The notes below the pieces were generated by a model. The model had not been told where the DNA came from. It saw only the letters and a list, made by a program, of their open reading frames with translations, and ran no database searches. This document shows, one piece after another, positions 1 to 8,362 of a stretch of DNA of 64,000 nt. The stretch is taken from NCBI RefSeq assembly GCF_001809535.1, contig NZ_KV797910.1:84560-148559 (forward strand), in the 5' to 3' direction. Position numbers and translations under genes: made by a program. The stretch comes from Aerococcus sp. HMSC062A02 (GTDB lineage: Bacteria > Bacillota > Bacilli > Lactobacillales > Aerococcaceae). The first letter of the stretch is position 1; the number at the start of each line of letters is the position of its first letter.

Positions 1-38
1 AAAGTCAGGCCTGATCGACTTTTGTCACCCTCTCTTTT
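1..38. repeat. partial copy of an intergenic palindromic repeat
   Basis: These bases match the right arm of the palindromic element at 21534-21640: TCAGGCCTGA followed by TCGACTTTTGTCAC. The copy is cut by the window edge, so its left arm is not visible. It lies just past the 3' end of the leftward YfhO-type gene and may serve as its terminator region. Identity is read directly; function is not shown. Confidence 0.6.
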
Positions 39-45
39 GTCGTTT

Positions 46-2724
46 TTATTTCTTCTTGTCTCTGCAGTAGAGGAGGATGAGGAGGCCTGCTGTTGTTGCT
101 GAGACGATCAGTCCGGTAGTCAGGGCACTAGGCCAGAAAGATAAGCTAATCTGGTGCTTACCCGCCTTGCCAAGGGGGATGGCAGTGAAACCGCCGTCTA
201 GGACGGGCTGGCTAGCGACTTTTTTACCGTCAACGGAGAAGGTCCAGTTCTGGTTGTAGGGAAGGGTGAAGACCAGCCAGTCTTGGTTTTCCTGGCTTTC
301 GACCTGTCCCTGGATTTGGCGGTTGCTGAACTTATCAATCTTGAGGCCGGAAGCCTGGAGTCGACCTGCCATTTGGCGAACATGGTCTGGGTTGAGTCGG
401 TAGAGGTTGACATTGTTTAAGTCCAGGTCATCCGCCAGCAATTTGATAGAGAAGCGGTGGCTTTGACCAGCTTCATTGGCTGCTAGGTTATAGACTTGGA
501 CACTATTGAAGCTTTTCTCATAGGCCATGGGCTCGCCATCCAGGTAGAAGACTAGGTCATCTTCGTTCAGATGGCCAGGTACCGTCAAGTAATAGGAATC
601 ATTGGAATTAAGCTGGATATCGAAATGAATCCAGGCATCGCTCTTATCTGAGGTCTTTCGGTAGTGGGTGTTGATCTGTTTGGGATCTGCACTCTCTACC
701 TTATCTAATTCCAGACCAGCAAAAGAGGCCACTTGGAAATACTGGTAGTAATCCTTAATTGCTTGGCGGTTGGCAACTTGCAGGAGCTGGTCCTGGAGCA
801 AGATGGGATAGGCATTGTGGAGCTTAAGATCTAAGATCTCCCTAGGTAGACTATAAGCCAAGGGGAGGGCACTATCGTTCTCGTAAGCCATTAAATAAGA
901 GTCGGATTGTACTAGGGGATAGCGCTTGGTATCAGGTCGGCTACTAGCGGCTTGGAGATGGATCTGGTTACTGCTTTGATCTGCCGTCTGAGATTTACTT
1001 TCGACCAAGTAACGGACACCAAAGAAGGCATCAGTAATTAGAGTTCCGTTATTATAGGACACAAAGCCTTCACTGGTTGGGAGGCCCAGATAGCGGAAGA
1101 GCTCAGTGGTTGACTTTTCGATGGTGGAGTTGAAATGGCTGAGGCCGTAATAGTTGAGCTGCATGGGATCATTCTTGGTTCGCTGGAAGAGCTTGCTGAT
1201 GCGGTAGAAGTCCTTACTAGCAGGATTGAGCTCTTCAATGAAGTCTTCGGTCAGTTGATTGTAGTCCGCGACTTCAGAATGACTGAGATAAGAGATAGCT
1301 GACAGAGTCAGACAAGTATTAGCGGAAAGTTCCACAACCGTGAGCAAATAAATGAGAAAAGTTGACCAAGTAGGACGGCGGTCGATAAAGAATAGCATCA
1401 GGTTAAAGAGAATGAAGAGTACAAAGCTAGCTAGGATATAGGGCCCCTGCAGGTAGTCGAAACGCTCGCCTTGGCTGAGGACATAGACCGTAGACGCCGT
1501 GAAAAGCCCCAAGAGGATAAGGGCTGTCTTGAGATGGAAGGTGCGTAAGTGTCGGTAGCCCCGGTAGGCCAGGAAGAGACAAAAGAAGCTGAAGACAAAG
1601 CTAAAGCGGTAGGGGTACCAGATAGGGGGCTGGAAGCCATGCCAAATTATATTGAGGGCTTTGACATTCATCGATAGGATGACTAGGAAGAGGACCAGCC
1701 CAGCCCCCCATTTTTCTTGGCGGGGAATCTTCTTTTGGCTAAAGTAGAGGGCGAGAGCAATTAGGCCCAGGCTACCGATATAGACATTGGGCAGGCCCTC
1801 AGGCATCTGGTCGAAGTTAAAGGGGGCCAGGTAAAATTTGCTCAAAAGATCCTGGATTGGATAGGCCAGTTCCCATTCCCAGTTAACCTCACTCGCATAG
1901 GTGCCCTTGCTTAGACTGAGTGCCTGGTAGCTCGGCAGGAGGACTAGGGCAGCTAGGCCAGCTGCGGCTAGAGAAGTCCAAGTAAAGCGCCAGACTTGTT
2001 TCAAGCTGGCCTGCCAGTTGGGCCAGGAAAAGTCGCGGATGAGGGCATAGACCATGTATAGGGCTAGGAAGAGGCAGACCATGTAGCCCATGTAATAGTT
2101 AGCGATGAGGATATAGGCCAGGCTCAGGATATAGACGGGCCATGAACCTTTCTTTAGGAGCTTCTCCAAGCCGTAGACGACTAAGGGGAGGAAGGCATAG
2201 GCGTCTAACCACATGACATTTAGCTGGTTAGCAGAGACATAGCCAATCAGAGCGTAAGCAAAGGCAAAGCTAAGCGACCGCCAGGAGATGTCGCCGTAGT
2301 GCTTAGCCAGGAGGTATTGGAAGCTGGCACCAGCCGTTCCGATTTTAGCTGCAATGATTAGGGCTACGGCCAGGGTCATCCAAGACTTGGGAAAGAGGAG
2401 CAAGATAAGTAGATAGGGGCTCATTAAATAATAAGTCCAGGTCCCAATCATTTCTCCTCCTAGGGCTTTCTGGAAGCTGTAGAGGGCTTGGTCCCATTGT
2501 CCCAAGAGAACATTGCGGTAATAGGCATAGAAGTCAATATATTGCTGGCCCAAATCAACAGTGTAGAGACTTCCATCCCCGAAAGGAAAAAGACCTAGAC
2601 CAAAGAAATAAAAGACCATAAGGATGACAAAAGGTAAGCCAAAGCTGGCCACTAAGGACCAGGCTAGGGGATGCTGGTGGATATTTTCTTTCAGGGTCTG
2701 GTAGTAGCGACTGATCAGATTCAT
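46..2724 (-). CDS. yfhO: YfhO-family multi-pass membrane protein
   Basis: An 892-residue polytopic protein. About a dozen hydrophobic segments fill the first 520 residues, followed by a large hydrophilic, probably extracytoplasmic domain, a last membrane segment near residue 870 and a lysine-rich tail. This layout, with many acidic and aromatic residues in the early loops, is that of the YfhO family (GT-C-like fold). YfhO members are linked to glycosylation of teichoic acids or other wall polymers in Firmicutes; the substrate here is unknown. The start is ATG at 2724, preceded by AAGGAGG on the minus strand. It is divergent from the penicillin-binding protein gene. Family assignment is by overall sequence character, and the glycosylation role is inference. 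Confidence 0.8.
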   Translation of the reverse strand: MNLISRYYQTLKENIHQHPLAWSLVASFGLPFVILMVFYFFGLGLFPFGDGSLYTVDLGQQYIDFYAYYRNVLLGQWDQALYSFQKALGGEMIGTWTYYLMSPYLLILLLFPKSWMTLAVALIIAAKIGTAGASFQYLLAKHYGDISWRSLSFAFAYALIGYVSANQLNVMWLDAYAFLPLVVYGLEKLLKKGSWPVYILSLAYILIANYYMGYMVCLFLALYMVYALIRDFSWPNWQASLKQVWRFTWTSLAAAGLAALVLLPSYQALSLSKGTYASEVNWEWELAYPIQDLLSKFYLAPFNFDQMPEGLPNVYIGSLGLIALALYFSQKKIPRQEKWGAGLVLFLVILSMNVKALNIIWHGFQPPIWYPYRFSFVFSFFCLFLAYRGYRHLRTFHLKTALILLGLFTASTVYVLSQGERFDYLQGPYILASFVLFILFNLMLFFIDRRPTWSTFLIYLLTVVELSANTCLTLSAISYLSHSEVADYNQLTEDFIEELNPASKDFYRISKLFQRTKNDPMQLNYYGLSHFNSTIEKSTTELFRYLGLPTSEGFVSYNNGTLITDAFFGVRYLVESKSQTADQSSNQIHLQAASSRPDTKRYPLVQSDSYLMAYENDSALPLAYSLPREILDLKLHNAYPILLQDQLLQVANRQAIKDYYQYFQVASFAGLELDKVESADPKQINTHYRKTSDKSDAWIHFDIQLNSNDSYYLTVPGHLNEDDLVFYLDGEPMAYEKSFNSVQVYNLAANEAGQSHRFSIKLLADDLDLNNVNLYRLNPDHVRQMAGRLQASGLKIDKFSNRQIQGQVESQENQDWLVFTLPYNQNWTFSVDGKKVASQPVLDGGFTAIPLGKAGKHQISLSFWPSALTTGLIVSATTAGLLILLYCRDKKK

Positions 2725-2758
2725 GGGGACCTCCTTCTTAGAATCACGTCTTCATTTA

Positions 2759-2787
2759 ATCTTAATATAAGCAGGGCGAATAGCCAA
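2759..2787 (-). promoter_or_regulatory. putative sigma-A promoter for the YfhO gene
   Basis: On the minus strand: TTGGCT (2782-2787), a 17-bp spacer, then TAAGAT (2759-2764), 35 bp before the start codon. It is a fair match to consensus with no experimental support. Confidence 0.45.
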
Positions 2788-2832
2788 GACCTTTTATCCT
2801 TTAAGCTTAAGATAAAAATGGGTCCTGCGGCT

Positions 2833-2860
2833 TTCATTCAAACGGTCCATTTGCTATAAT
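2833..2860 (+). promoter_or_regulatory. putative extended -10 promoter for the class B PBP gene
   Basis: TATAAT at 2855-2860 is preceded by TGC, an extended -10 element. A weak TTCATT -35 lies 16 bp upstream. Transcription would start about 18 bases before the TTG start codon, leaving room for the Shine-Dalgarno GAAGGTGAAG. Confidence 0.55.
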
Positions 2861-2884
2861 AAATGTCTGAAAGAAGGTGAAGAA

Positions 2885-4972
2885 TTGGACAAGCAGCAAG
2901 TTAAGCGCAAAGAAACGCACTGGGATCGTTATTTAAATCGATTGAATATTCTTTTGGTCCTAGTTTTTGCTGGATTTGCCCTCTTGATCTTCCGTTTGGG
3001 TTATTTGCAGTTAGTCAATGGTCAGACCTTCGAGGAATTGGTCCATCTAACGGAGACAAATGTAGCTAAAGAGGGTGTGCCTCGTGGTTATATTGTCGAC
3101 CGAGATGGCCATAAATTAGTTGATAATGAAGGCTTACAGGCAATCGGCTACACACGGGGCAAGAATACCAGTGGGGAAGATATGGCTAAGACGGCACGTA
3201 AGTTAGCCGACTTCATTGAAATGGATACGGAAGCCTTAACCGAACGTGACCTGAAAGACTATTGGGCAGCAAGTCATGAAGATGAACTTAATGACCGTTT
3301 ATCCAGTGAGGAGAAACGCTTGAAGGGCGGACAACTCTATGATGCCCAGCTCAACCGTATCCAGTCAGAAGACTTGGACAAGTTATCTGACCAAGATAAG
3401 GAAGCTGCCGCGATCTATAAGCAAATGAATAGCGCCTATGCCTTCAGCACAACCCTGATTAAGCATGAGAATGTGACTAATGAAGAAGTAGCTCGAGTCA
3501 GCGAGCACAGCGCTGACCTGCCTGGGGTGACAACAACCATTGATTGGAAGCGGGTTTACCCTGAAAAAGACCTCCTGCGCAGTGTTCTAGGCTCTGTTAC
3601 GACCGAGAAAGAGGGGCTGCCAAGTCATCGGGCTAATCGCTACCTGGCCAAGGGCTATGCCCGCAATGACCGGGTCGGCCAATCTTATCTCGAAGAAATG
3701 TATGAAGCAGACTTGCGAGGGGCCAAGGCCAAGTATGAGACCGAGGTCAACCAGAATGGTGAATTGGTCCAAAATCGGCAAAAATACTCTGGCGATATCG
3801 GAAACACCCTCCGCCTAACCATCGATACCAACTTACAGAAGCAAGTCGAAGCCATCGCCGAAGACTATTTAGAAAATAAGTCTACTGGCGAAAATAATCA
3901 GATTTATGTGGTCGCAACAGACCCACGCAATGGCGAGGTGCTGGCTCTGGGCGGCAAGCGCCGGGGTGAAGATGGTAAGCTCTACGATGATGCTTTAGGA
4001 ACAATCAACGCTTCCTTTGAAATGGGGTCAACCGTGAAGGGAGCTACCATTGCGGCCGGCTACTACTATGATGTTCTTGAACCAGGGGGAGATAATACTT
4101 TTGTCGACCAGGCCTTGAATTTCTCAGGGACGCCAATCAAAGCGTCTTGGTGGTATGCTTTTGATCCAAGCCGCCGGGTCGTTTTGGATGACCGCAAGGC
4201 CCTAGCTATCTCCTCTAACGTTTACATGATTCGGGTGGCTATGGCGATCGGTGGCATGCAAGAATACACAGATGGGATGTCTCTGGTAGACCTTGATCCT
4301 AATTTAGGGAACAAATTGCGTCATGTTTATGCTCAATTTGGCCTAGGAGTTGAGACCGGTATTGATCTTCAGAATGAATCCACCGGTCTGAATGGTGGAG
4401 AATCTGCTCCAGGGAACTACTTAGACATGTCATTCGGCCAGTTCGATACCTATACCCCCATGCAGCTCAACCAGTATGTGGCAACCATTGCCAACGGGGG
4501 TAAACGCTATGCCCCCCATTTAATGAAGTCGATTGAAAAGACGGATACCAGCCAAAACGCTAAAGAAAACTTTAACCAGTTGATCTACAAGAGCCAACCC
4601 CGTCTTCTCAATGAAGTCCAGGTCGAACCCGCCGCCATCCAAGCCATCCAAGAAGGCTTTCGGGCGGTTGTAGCAGATCCAGATGGCTTGAGTAATGATC
4701 TCTTTGGGGGCTTCCCAGTGCCTGTCGCCGCTAAGACCGGGACAGCAGAAACCAATGAACGCGGAATTGTCAATTCGACCTTTGTGGCCTATGCTCCCTA
4801 TGACAATCCGCGCATTGCCATTTCAATTGTTATCCCTGCCAAGTCTTCATCGGCTGCGGATGTCGACGCTCAAAGTGTAGGCTATGATGTTTTATCAGCT
4901 TACTTTGGTCACAATACAAAACAAAATGAAGCAGACCAGAGTCAAGAAGCCAGCCAAGGATCAGACAACTAG
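2885..4972 (+). CDS. class B penicillin-binding protein (transpeptidase, PBP2-type)
   Basis: A 695-residue D,D-transpeptidase that cross-links peptidoglycan at the outer membrane face. It has a short cytoplasmic N-terminus, one membrane anchor (about residues 22-45), a PBP dimerisation domain beginning near VPRGYIVDRDG, and a C-terminal transpeptidase domain. The three penicilloyl-serine motifs are present: STVK with S382 as nucleophile, SSN at 443-445, and KTG at 617-619. There are no PASTA repeats, which favours the elongasome PBP2b/PBP2A type over divisome PBP2x. The start is TTG at 2885, with GAAGGTGAAG just upstream. It stands alone between divergent yfhO and rpmG. I have not assigned the exact paralogue name. 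Confidence 0.93.
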   Translation: MDKQQVKRKETHWDRYLNRLNILLVLVFAGFALLIFRLGYLQLVNGQTFEELVHLTETNVAKEGVPRGYIVDRDGHKLVDNEGLQAIGYTRGKNTSGEDMAKTARKLADFIEMDTEALTERDLKDYWAASHEDELNDRLSSEEKRLKGGQLYDAQLNRIQSEDLDKLSDQDKEAAAIYKQMNSAYAFSTTLIKHENVTNEEVARVSEHSADLPGVTTTIDWKRVYPEKDLLRSVLGSVTTEKEGLPSHRANRYLAKGYARNDRVGQSYLEEMYEADLRGAKAKYETEVNQNGELVQNRQKYSGDIGNTLRLTIDTNLQKQVEAIAEDYLENKSTGENNQIYVVATDPRNGEVLALGGKRRGEDGKLYDDALGTINASFEMGSTVKGATIAAGYYYDVLEPGGDNTFVDQALNFSGTPIKASWWYAFDPSRRVVLDDRKALAISSNVYMIRVAMAIGGMQEYTDGMSLVDLDPNLGNKLRHVYAQFGLGVETGIDLQNESTGLNGGESAPGNYLDMSFGQFDTYTPMQLNQYVATIANGGKRYAPHLMKSIEKTDTSQNAKENFNQLIYKSQPRLLNEVQVEPAAIQAIQEGFRAVVADPDGLSNDLFGGFPVPVAAKTGTAETNERGIVNSTFVAYAPYDNPRIAISIVIPAKSSSAADVDAQSVGYDVLSAYFGHNTKQNEADQSQEASQGSDN

Positions 4973-4982
4973 AAAAATCATT

Positions 4983-5011
4983 TTGCAAAGTCTTAAATCA
5001 TATGCTAAAAT
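4983..5011 (+). promoter_or_regulatory. promoter for rpmG
   Basis: TTGCAA (4983-4988), a 17-bp spacer, then TAAAAT (5006-5011) preceded by TGC, an extended -10. It sits 55 bp upstream of rpmG and just after the PBP stop codon, so L33 is likely transcribed on its own. Confidence 0.65.
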
Positions 5012-5065
5012 ATTGTGGTATGCTAAAAAAGAGCAAATGAAATCAAATCAATGGGAGGTAGTCCA

Positions 5066-5221
5066 ATGCGCGTTAACATTCTTTTAGAAAATACTGAATG
5101 CAAGGGTGAACGTTTATACCTAACTGAAAAAAACAAACGTAACAATCCTGATCGTTTAGAATTAAAGAAATATAGTCCAAAATTAAAACGTGTCTGCTTA
5201 TTCCGCGAAGTTAAGAAATAA
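5066..5221 (+). CDS. rpmG: 50S ribosomal protein L33, cysteine-poor type
   Basis: A 51-residue protein beginning [11 protein letters not shown], with the L33 core [21 protein letters not shown]. It is a component of the large ribosomal subunit near the E site. Zinc-binding L33 has two CxxC pairs; here only two isolated cysteines remain (C12 and C44), and the second pair reads KYSPKLK, so this is the zinc-independent (C-) form. In several Firmicutes C- paralogues are induced under zinc limitation, but no Zur box is evident to me here. The start is ATG at 5066, preceded by GGGAGGTAG. It has its own promoter and terminator. The gene is too short for a usual 60-codon cutoff but is unmistakable. 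Confidence 0.95.
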   Translation: MRVNILLENTECKGERLYLTEKNKRNNPDRLELKKYSPKLKRVCLFREVKK

Positions 5222-5267
5222 GTTTCAGACAAGTCATGCCGTGCTCCTCTCTGTGATGAGCCGGTGC

Positions 5268-5302
5268 AAAGAGGGAGAGTGCTTTTCCCTCTTTTTATTT
5301 TA
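5268..5302 (+). terminator. Rho-independent terminator after rpmG
   Basis: AAAGAGGGA (5268-5276) pairs with TCCCTCTTT (5286-5294), followed by a T-rich tail. Confidence 0.8.
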
Positions 5303-5327
5303 CCTTCACAAGAAGCTACTCTATAAT
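5299..5327 (+). promoter_or_regulatory. putative promoter for the rhomboid-glucokinase operon
   Basis: TTTACC (5299-5304), a 17-bp spacer and TATAAT (5322-5327), 35 bp upstream of the rhomboid start. It overlaps the tail of the rpmG terminator. Confidence 0.5.
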
Positions 5328-5361
5328 AAATCTATGGACCTTAAAGGGAAGGCAGGATGTT

Positions 5362-6024
5362 ATGAAGCAAAAGCAGCCCATTGTTACTTATAGCCTACTA
5401 GCCATCCAAATTATTGTTTGGTTATTAATGACCTGGTTGGGAGGCAGTGAGCGAGCGGACATTTTAGTTTTATTTGGAGCCAAGGTGAATGCCTTGATTG
5501 CGGGCGGCCAGTATTGGCGACTGCTGACCCCTATCTTTATCCATATTGGCTTTACTCATTTGCTCTTTAACTCGATTACCTTATACTACTTGGGTCCCAT
5601 GGTCGAAAGTATCGTGGGTCATTGGCGGTTTTTGGTAATTTATTTACTTTCTGGATTGATGGGGAACTTGATGAGCTACCAGTTCTCAGCTGCTATCTCA
5701 GCCGGGGCATCAACGGCCCTCTTCGGCCTCTTTGCCTTCTTTATTGTTAAAGCCTACATGCATCCCAATAATCCTTACTATGAAGCTTTAGGACGAACTT
5801 ATAAGACACTTATTGCTATGAACATTGTTTTAAATCTTTTGGCTTCTAATGTGGATATTGCAGGGCACTTAGGCGGGGCCTTGGGAGGCTTGTTGAGTTC
5901 TTTTATCTTTGCTCAGAAGCAAAATGAAGTTAAAATTTGGCAAATCGTCTTAGCACTCGCTGTGTATGTGGCCATCGTTTATTTCATTCTTGCCAAGACT
6001 GGCATTTACCAGCTATTATTTTAG
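5362..6024 (+). CDS. gluP: rhomboid-family intramembrane serine protease
   Basis: A 220-residue protein with about six or seven membrane helices. Rhomboid marks are all present: HIGFTHLLFN in the second helix, the catalytic serine in GASTALFG (S117), and the partner histidine in GHLGGALGG (H169). It lacks the cytosolic and TPR extensions of B. subtilis GluP, so it is a minimal rhomboid. It is predicted to cleave membrane-anchored substrates inside the bilayer. It is followed 31 bp later by glucokinase, an arrangement like the yqgP-glcK neighbourhood of Bacillus. The natural substrate is unknown, and the symbol is by family and context. Confidence 0.9.
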   Translation: MKQKQPIVTYSLLAIQIIVWLLMTWLGGSERADILVLFGAKVNALIAGGQYWRLLTPIFIHIGFTHLLFNSITLYYLGPMVESIVGHWRFLVIYLLSGLMGNLMSYQFSAAISAGASTALFGLFAFFIVKAYMHPNNPYYEALGRTYKTLIAMNIVLNLLASNVDIAGHLGGALGGLLSSFIFAQKQNEVKIWQIVLALAVYVAIVYFILAKTGIYQLLF

Positions 6025-6055
6025 TATGTGTTGATTGAAAGAGGAGGACATTCAA

Positions 6056-7030
6056 ATGGCTGAATATATTGTAGGAATAGACTTGGGAGGCACTTCTGCT
6101 AAACTGGCTTTATTTGACCGCCAGCTTGACAAAGTGGGGCGCTGGCAAGTCGCGACAAATGCTAAAAATGGCGGGCAAGCCATTATCCCTGACTTAATTG
6201 CCTCTATCCAAAGCGAACTTCAGGAACACAAGTTAGCTTCGAGTGATTTGATTGGGATTGGCATGGGGACCCCTGGCAGCATTGACCGCCAAGCCGGTAG
6301 TGTACAAGGGGCCTTTAACCTGGGCTGGGCCAAAGCCCAAGACATCAGAGGGGCCTTCCAGGAGGTCTTTCCTGGGGTGAAAGTGGCCTTGGAAAATGAT
6401 GCTAACGTGGCAGCCCTCGGGGAGCATGCCAAGGGAGCTGGTAAAGACTACCGTCACCTCTTACTAGTCACCTTGGGTACGGGCATTGGTGGAGGCCTAA
6501 TTGTTAACGACCAATTACTGGTTGGCGCGGGTAACGCCGGGGAAATCGGACACATCCAGGCTAATCCGGAAGGCTTTCTCTGCACCTGTGGCAACCGGGG
6601 TTGTATTGAAACCATTGCTTCAGCAACCGGCTTCCGTCAAACAGCTTTGGCCCGTGCCAAACAAGAGGAAAGCCCTGAAAGTTCCTTCAAGAGCTTTGTC
6701 CAAGCCCATCCTGACCGAATTGATGCCGAGTTAATTTTTGAAAAAGCTAGGGCTAAGGATGCTTTTGCTCAGGCAGTTGTGGAAGAATGTCTCACTTATT
6801 TAGGGCGCTGCCTCAGTCAAATCGCTAACTCCGTCCATCCTCAATGTATTCTCTTAGGTGGCGGGGTGGCCCAAGCCGGAAATTATTTAATCCAGGGACT
6901 GAAACCGGCCTTTGAAGCTGGTCTCTACCCAGGTATTAAGGGAAGCGTTGAGATTAAGATTGCCAGCCTGGGCAATGATGCGGGAATGATCGGAGCAGCT
7001 TCCCTTATCCAAAATGATCTAAAGGAGTAA
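6056..7030 (+). CDS. glcK: glucokinase, ROK family
   Basis: A 324-residue cytosolic enzyme that phosphorylates glucose to glucose-6-phosphate with ATP. The phosphate-binding motif DLGGTSAKLA starts at residue 9. LGTGIGGGLIV and the ROK zinc motif (EIGH, then C176-T-C178-GNRG-C183) follow. I chose ATG at 6056 because GAGGAGG (6041-6047) lies 8 bases upstream; an in-frame TTG at 6035 precedes that ribosome site and is unlikely. It sits in a tight series with the rhomboid gene upstream and a rhodanese-like gene 6 bp downstream. Confidence 0.95.
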   Translation: MAEYIVGIDLGGTSAKLALFDRQLDKVGRWQVATNAKNGGQAIIPDLIASIQSELQEHKLASSDLIGIGMGTPGSIDRQAGSVQGAFNLGWAKAQDIRGAFQEVFPGVKVALENDANVAALGEHAKGAGKDYRHLLLVTLGTGIGGGLIVNDQLLVGAGNAGEIGHIQANPEGFLCTCGNRGCIETIASATGFRQTALARAKQEESPESSFKSFVQAHPDRIDAELIFEKARAKDAFAQAVVEECLTYLGRCLSQIANSVHPQCILLGGGVAQAGNYLIQGLKPAFEAGLYPGIKGSVEIKIASLGNDAGMIGAASLIQNDLKE

Positions 7031-7036
7031 GATACT

Positions 7037-7432
7037 ATGAGTCAAAATATTATTTTATACATTTTATTAGCCATTATCCTAGGCTACGGGATCTACCTTG
7101 CCTACCAGTGGTGGCAGCGAAAACAGGTAGCAACTACCCTATCCCAGGAAGATTTTGAAGCCGGCATGCGCCAGGCCCAAGTGGTGGATGTGCGTGAAGC
7201 TAATGAGTTTCGATCGGCCCATATTACTGGGGCACGGAATGTCCCTTATTCCAGTCTCCAACAAGGGGTTCCAGGATTCAACAAGAGCCAACCTATTTAT
7301 CTTTATGATGATGGGGTAGCCTTAGCCGGCCGAGCTGCAGCTAAGTTTTATAAGGCCGGTTTTACTGATCTCTATATCCTCCAAGGGGGCTTCAGAGAAT
7401 GGGACGGGCGGATTAAACGCCGTGATGCATAG
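7037..7432 (+). CDS. membrane-anchored rhodanese-like protein without the catalytic cysteine
   Basis: A 131-residue protein with an N-terminal membrane helix (about residues 5-22) and a single rhodanese domain (VVDVREANEFRSAHITGARN onward). In active rhodaneses the CxxxxxR loop follows the strand IYLY; here the loop reads DDGVALAGR, with aspartate where the cysteine should be. It therefore probably lacks sulfurtransferase activity and may bind a partner instead. It lies 6 bp after glcK, and its stop codon overlaps the GTG of the glycosylase gene by one base, so the series is co-transcribed. Confidence 0.85.
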   Translation: MSQNIILYILLAIILGYGIYLAYQWWQRKQVATTLSQEDFEAGMRQAQVVDVREANEFRSAHITGARNVPYSSLQQGVPGFNKSQPIYLYDDGVALAGRAAAKFYKAGFTDLYILQGGFREWDGRIKRRDA

Positions 7433-8076
7433 TGGGAGAAGCGACCTTCTTTAAAGATCCTAATCTGACGACGATTGACATAGCACAAGACCTCCTCGGT
7501 TGCCTATTGGTTAGCGACCTAGCAGAGGGACGGACTGCGGGTTGGATCGTGGAAACGGAGGCCTATTTGGGTCATAACGACCGAGCAGCCCATGTTTATG
7601 GAGGTAAGCGGACAGCGCGCACGGAAGCCTTCTACCACGAGGCTGGCATTTTCTATATTTATAATATCCACGGTCAATTATGTCTAAATATGATCACCCA
7701 ATCTCCAAGCATTCCACAAGGAGTCTTAATCCGTGCTCTGGAGCCAGCACAAGGGCTTGACCTTATGACCGAGCGCCGTCAGAAAACAGGCCTTGAATTA
7801 GCTAATGGCCCGGGGAAGCTTTGCCAAGCGCTTGCAGTTGACAAAGAACGAGACTATGGCACATCAGTAGAAGAGCGTCCTCTCTATATAGACCTCGATC
7901 AGCGGCGCTATCCTCGGCGAATCGCCTCATCAGCTCGTATTGGGATTCCTAATAAAGGGGACTGGACAGATAAGCACTTACGCTTTTATGTCGAGGGACA
8001 TCCTGCTGTCTCTAAAATGCCCAAGCGCCAGTCCAACTTGGCCCAGGCCTGGAAAGAAGAATTGCCAAATAACTAA
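7432..8076 (+). CDS. mpg: DNA-3-methyladenine glycosylase (AAG/Mpg family)
   Basis: A 214-residue base-excision repair enzyme that removes alkylated purines. Hallmarks are DLLGCLLV near the N-terminus, the catalytic segment VETEAYLGHNDRAAH, and GIFYIYNIHGQLCLN. Its length matches bacterial AAG proteins. The start is GTG at 7432, overlapping the previous stop (TAGTG) and implying translational coupling, since no strong Shine-Dalgarno is seen. The valS promoter -35 lies in its last codons. Confidence 0.92.
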   Translation: MGEATFFKDPNLTTIDIAQDLLGCLLVSDLAEGRTAGWIVETEAYLGHNDRAAHVYGGKRTARTEAFYHEAGIFYIYNIHGQLCLNMITQSPSIPQGVLIRALEPAQGLDLMTERRQKTGLELANGPGKLCQALAVDKERDYGTSVEERPLYIDLDQRRYPRRIASSARIGIPNKGDWTDKHLRFYVEGHPAVSKMPKRQSNLAQAWKEELPNN

Positions 8077-8090
8077 AAAACTGTTACAAT
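8062..8090 (+). promoter_or_regulatory. promoter of the valS T-box leader
   Basis: TTGCCA (8062-8067), a 17-bp spacer, and TACAAT (8085-8090). The -35 lies inside the end of the glycosylase gene. The leader RNA would start near 8097. Confidence 0.65.
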
Positions 8091-8096
8091 TTAGCA

Positions 8097-8305
8097 TAGT
8101 GATATGAAAAAAGTAATGCGCAAGAGGCCTTAAAATCATCTGTCCTAAGCGAGTGGGGCTTGGTGGAAACCCATGGCAGATCTTTAGGGTGTAGCTTGCA
8201 AACTGACATATTTGTCCGGTTTAAGGCCGTTATCTTCGAGTCAAAAAATTAGGTGGCACCGTGTAAACTTACACCCTATCCCTTTCGGAGGATGGGGTGT
8301 TTTTC
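8097..8305 (+). ncRNA. T-box riboswitch leader (valS)
   Basis: The conserved T-box AGGTGGCACCGTG lies at 8251-8263, followed by an intrinsic terminator (ACACCCTATCC pairing with GGATGGGGTGT, then T4). Stem I elements are visible: AGTA at 8112-8115, GCGAG at 8149-8153, TGGTGGAAACC in the distal part, and the pairing ATCTG/CAGAT. Uncharged tRNA-Val should stabilise the antiterminator and permit valS transcription. The valine specifier is not certain: GTA at 8191-8193 lies opposite AGG between two pairable helices (GCAAG 8120-8124 with CTTGC 8195-8199), but the usual position relative to AGTA is not cleanly met. Confidence 0.93.
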
Positions 8306-8362
8306 TTTATGAAGGGACACCTGCCTGTCGGAGAACTTGTCAAGTAAGAAAGGAAGTCTGTC

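Noticed and set aside
2671-2859. 62-codon rightward frame across the yfhO-PBP divergent promoter region
   Set aside because: It overlaps the 5' end of yfhO and both promoters, with no family resemblance; a chance frame.
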